15,881 nt of DNA from an uncultured Clostridia bacterium (lineage in GTDB: Bacteria; Bacillota; Clostridia; Christensenellales; Borkfalkiaceae), in assembly GCA_947581885.1 (NCBI GenBank), contig CANPWF010000021.1, forward strand, positions 1-15,881. Direction: 5' to 3'. Positions 14,187-15,881 of this stretch are shown here, in pieces (position 1 is the first letter of the stretch; the number at the start of each line of letters is the position of its first letter). A program made the position numbers and the translations under genes. A model generated the notes under the pieces. That model worked only from the letters and a program-made list of their open reading frames with translations. It was not told where the DNA came from and made no database searches.

Positions 14187-15881
14187 CGTTTCGTCTCCTT
14201 TCCGCCCTGCGTGCGGCATGCCTCTTTGCACAGCTTCGCCTGTTTGCCGAACACTTCCGTGAGGGCGGACGGAAGATCCCCGCCGCACACTTCCTTATCC
14301 CACGTCGCTTCGAGCCAAGGGATGAGTTCGTACGCGATCGCGCCGTCGATCGCCTCCCCCTCCTCCGCACCGAGCGCGGCGGCAACCGAGGCGTGCACTT
14401 CGAGGCGCACCCACAGGAGATTTCCGATGTGCGCGGCGAGGCACTTTTCGTCGAGACGGTCGACGCTTTTCCACACCGTTTCGCCGAGGGGGAACTCGTC
14501 GCGGACGCTCTTGGCGAGCGAGGCGAACCGCTCGTATCCGACGGCTTGCACGGCTGTCTTTTTGCGGGCGGGAGTGCCCTCTTTGCACTTGGGCGAGAGC
14601 ACCGCCGCGACTTCCGATAACGCCGCGGGCAGTTCCACCCGTTCCGCCTCCACTTCGACGACGATGCGGAGGTTGGGAGGAAGTGCCGTCTGCGACCCGT
14701 CGGGCAGTTGGATCATCGACTTGCGCCGCGAGACGAGCTCGGCAATGGGCGCGAAGAGCTCGGAAAGTTTCCCCGCGGGGACATGGCGGAGGAAGGCGGT
14801 GTAGAGATACGCCCCTTCCCGCTTCGCCGCACGGATGGCGGAGGTGAACTCCGTCGTCGCATAGGCACGCGTCCCGTTCTTCCACTCCGCGAAGAGATCT
14901 TCGCAGTGTTCATACGCCTCGGCGTTGTCGACAAAGGCTTTCTGCCCGAAATATTCGGCGACGGCACGGCACATGCGTGCGCCCTCTCCCTCCCCCGCGG
15001 GAAGAAAGATGAGCCTCGACGACGAGAGCGCGGCGAGGTAATGCCGCAAGCTCACTTCGTCGGCATTCGCGCCGCGGTCGTTCAAAAATTGCTTGCATTC
15101 GCGGAGCAAAACGTCATAGGTGAGGTATTTATCGTAGAATTGCGGGATCTCGGCGACCTCTTCCGCGGGCTCCTCTTCGGCGGGAGCGGCGGGAGTCTCC
15201 TCTTTTTTCTGTTCGGCGACGCGGAATGCCTCTTCGAAATCCGCCTCGGACGTGACCGCTTCCTCCTCCCGCTCTTCAAAGTAGAATTTCTCGTAACGGT
15301 TGATGCCGCTCTTGCTCCGCACGACCTCGCGCTCGACGATCGCCGAGACGATGGCGAACACGGGCGCACCCACCGCGACGCACGCAAAGAAGCGCACGAG
15401 CAGCCATTCGAAGTCCGTCGCGCCGTCGTACATGAGCACCGCCCCGAGGATGAGGCAGACAAAGAGAAGCAGCGGGCAGAGGACGATGCTCACCGAGCGC
15501 ACATGCGAGAGGCGTTTGCGGTTGAGGGAGCCGAGAAGAGGGATGACGGCGAGCATGGCGACCGCCGTCGCATACATCGCCCACTCCGCCTGCGAATCGC
15601 TCAGGAACGTGAGGAGGGCGTAATGGAACACATAGGAGAACACAAAGACGGTGGCGAACAGGAAGAGGAGCACGGCGAGGATGGGAAAGGCGACCAAGCC
15701 CACCTTGCGGGCGGTGCGCAACCGCGCCGAGCCCTTCGCGCTCTCGTCGGTGACGCGGTTCTCCTTGCTCACCTTGGAAGCAACGCCGAAATCGGCATCG
15801 AGGAAATAGTCGGAATAGCTCTCCGCCGCCCGTTCCCTCGTCTCCCCTTCGAGGGTGCGTTTGCCCTGCAAGCGGACATCC
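14183..15881 (-). CDS. Four-helix membrane protein with a degenerate McrB-like AAA domain (pseudo-ATPase), 5' end cut by window edge
   Basis: The frame stays open to the right edge. The only nearby start is a TTG at 15871 with no visible ribosome binding site, so the N-terminus probably lies outside; residues below count from that TTG. Four hydrophobic segments sit near 57-90, 96-114, 126-147 and 155-179, followed by an acidic Glu/Ala/Pro linker (199-241). Residues about 250-550 align by eye with the AAA regions of the two ATPases downstream: the pre-Walker helix and strand (SLRHYLAALSSSRLIFL), a region matching Walker B, the post-Walker-B helix (ELFAPIAELVSRR), the LPxN before sensor 1, and a C-terminal IGN...EAIDG block matching FGN...DELDALDD. 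The P-loop reads PAGEGEGAR instead of QGMSGTGKT, with no catalytic lysine, and the Walker B Asp-Glu is Arg-His (YTAFLRHV). Nucleotide hydrolysis is therefore unlikely. A scaffold or regulatory subunit for the active paralogues is inferred. It ends in an ATGA overlap with the next gene. Confidence 0.8.
   Translation of the reverse strand, partial: DVRLQGKRTLEGETRERAAESYSDYFLDADFGVASKVSKENRVTDESAKGSARLRTARKVGLVAFPILAVLLFLFATVFVFSYVFHYALLTFLSDSQAEWAMYATAVAMLAVIPLLGSLNRKRLSHVRSVSIVLCPLLLFVCLILGAVLMYDGATDFEWLLVRFFACVAVGAPVFAIVSAIVEREVVRSKSGINRYEKFYFEEREEEAVTSEADFEEAFRVAEQKKEETPAAPAEEEPAEEVAEIPQFYDKYLTYDVLLRECKQFLNDRGANADEVSLRHYLAALSSSRLIFLPAGEGEGARMCRAVAEYFGQKAFVDNAEAYEHCEDLFAEWKNGTRAYATTEFTSAIRAAKREGAYLYTAFLRHVPAGKLSELFAPIAELVSRRKSMIQLPDGSQTALPPNLRIVVEVEAERVELPAALSEVAAVLSPKCKEGTPARKKTAVQAVGYERFASLAKSVRDEFPLGETVWKSVDRLDEKCLAAHIGNLLWVRLEVHASVAAALGAEEGEAIDGAIAYELIPWLEATWDKEVCGGDLPSALTEVFGKQAKLCKEACRTQGGKETKR
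14194..14201 (-). promoter_or_regulatory. Ribosome binding site of the single-helix McrB-like ATPase
   Basis: AAAGGAGA on the minus strand, with its AGGAG core 8 nt before the ATG at 14186. It fixes the start at 14186 rather than at the in-frame codon at 14288, and it lies inside the end of the upstream pseudo-ATPase gene, whose TGA overlaps this ATG. Confidence 0.85.

Noticed and set aside
9347..14288. Ordinary McrBC type IV restriction system
   Set aside because: The ATPases are McrB-like, but both have membrane helices, no McrC or PD-(D/E)XK nuclease is visible, and the operon continues into surface protein genes.
15869..15871. TTG codon as true start of the four-helix protein
   Set aside because: No ribosome binding site is seen before it and the frame is open upstream to the edge, so the gene is treated as 5'-truncated.

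Overview
The window holds six head-to-tail genes, all on the minus strand, so transcription runs from the right edge to the left edge. Spacing is very tight: ATGA overlap, 9 nt, 29-nt overlap, 9 nt and 26 nt. This looks like one operon whose promoter lies beyond the right edge. The base composition (mid-50s percent GC, judged by eye), the strong AGGAGG-type ribosome binding sites, the YDG/MBG-type surface repeats and an H-x-W-G-x-W/C-x-C zinc-ribbon module all suggest a Clostridia-like Firmicute, possibly an uncultured gut lineage. That placement is inference. No rRNA, tRNA, mobile element, CRISPR array or terminator was seen, and no gene-free stretch exceeds 30 bases.

The right half (9347-15881) encodes a membrane-tethered AAA+ module. 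In transcription order it contains: a 5'-truncated protein with four predicted membrane helices and a degenerate McrB-like AAA domain that has lost Walker A and Walker B; an intact McrB-like AAA+ ATPase with one N-terminal membrane helix; a 708-residue protein whose N-terminal third resembles the DUF2357 family (partners of McrB-like ATPases), followed by a long coiled coil and a histone-H1-like lysine/alanine/proline tail; and a second intact McrB-like ATPase with two membrane helices. The three AAA proteins are paralogues.

The left half (3-9337) encodes two exported, membrane-anchored proteins. The first (490 aa) carries two arrays of perfectly phased 13-residue repeats, a cysteine-rich zinc-ribbon-like module and two YDG-like domains. 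The second is a giant protein (2611 aa) made almost entirely of 26 complete YDG/MBG-like beta-sandwich repeats plus a truncated 27th, with nested duplications. Its stop codon lies two bases from the window edge, in the middle of a repeat, so its real C-terminus is uncertain.

Predicted topology (positive-inside rule) puts all three AAA domains and the coiled-coil protein in the cytoplasm and both repeat proteins outside. The working hypothesis is an inner-face AAA+ machine (two active ATPases, one pseudo-ATPase and a DUF2357-type adaptor) coupled to an extracellular fibre or adhesin pair. Nothing in the window is a recognisable nuclease, so it does not look like a normal McrBC restriction system. 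I do not recognise the six-gene combination as a described system.
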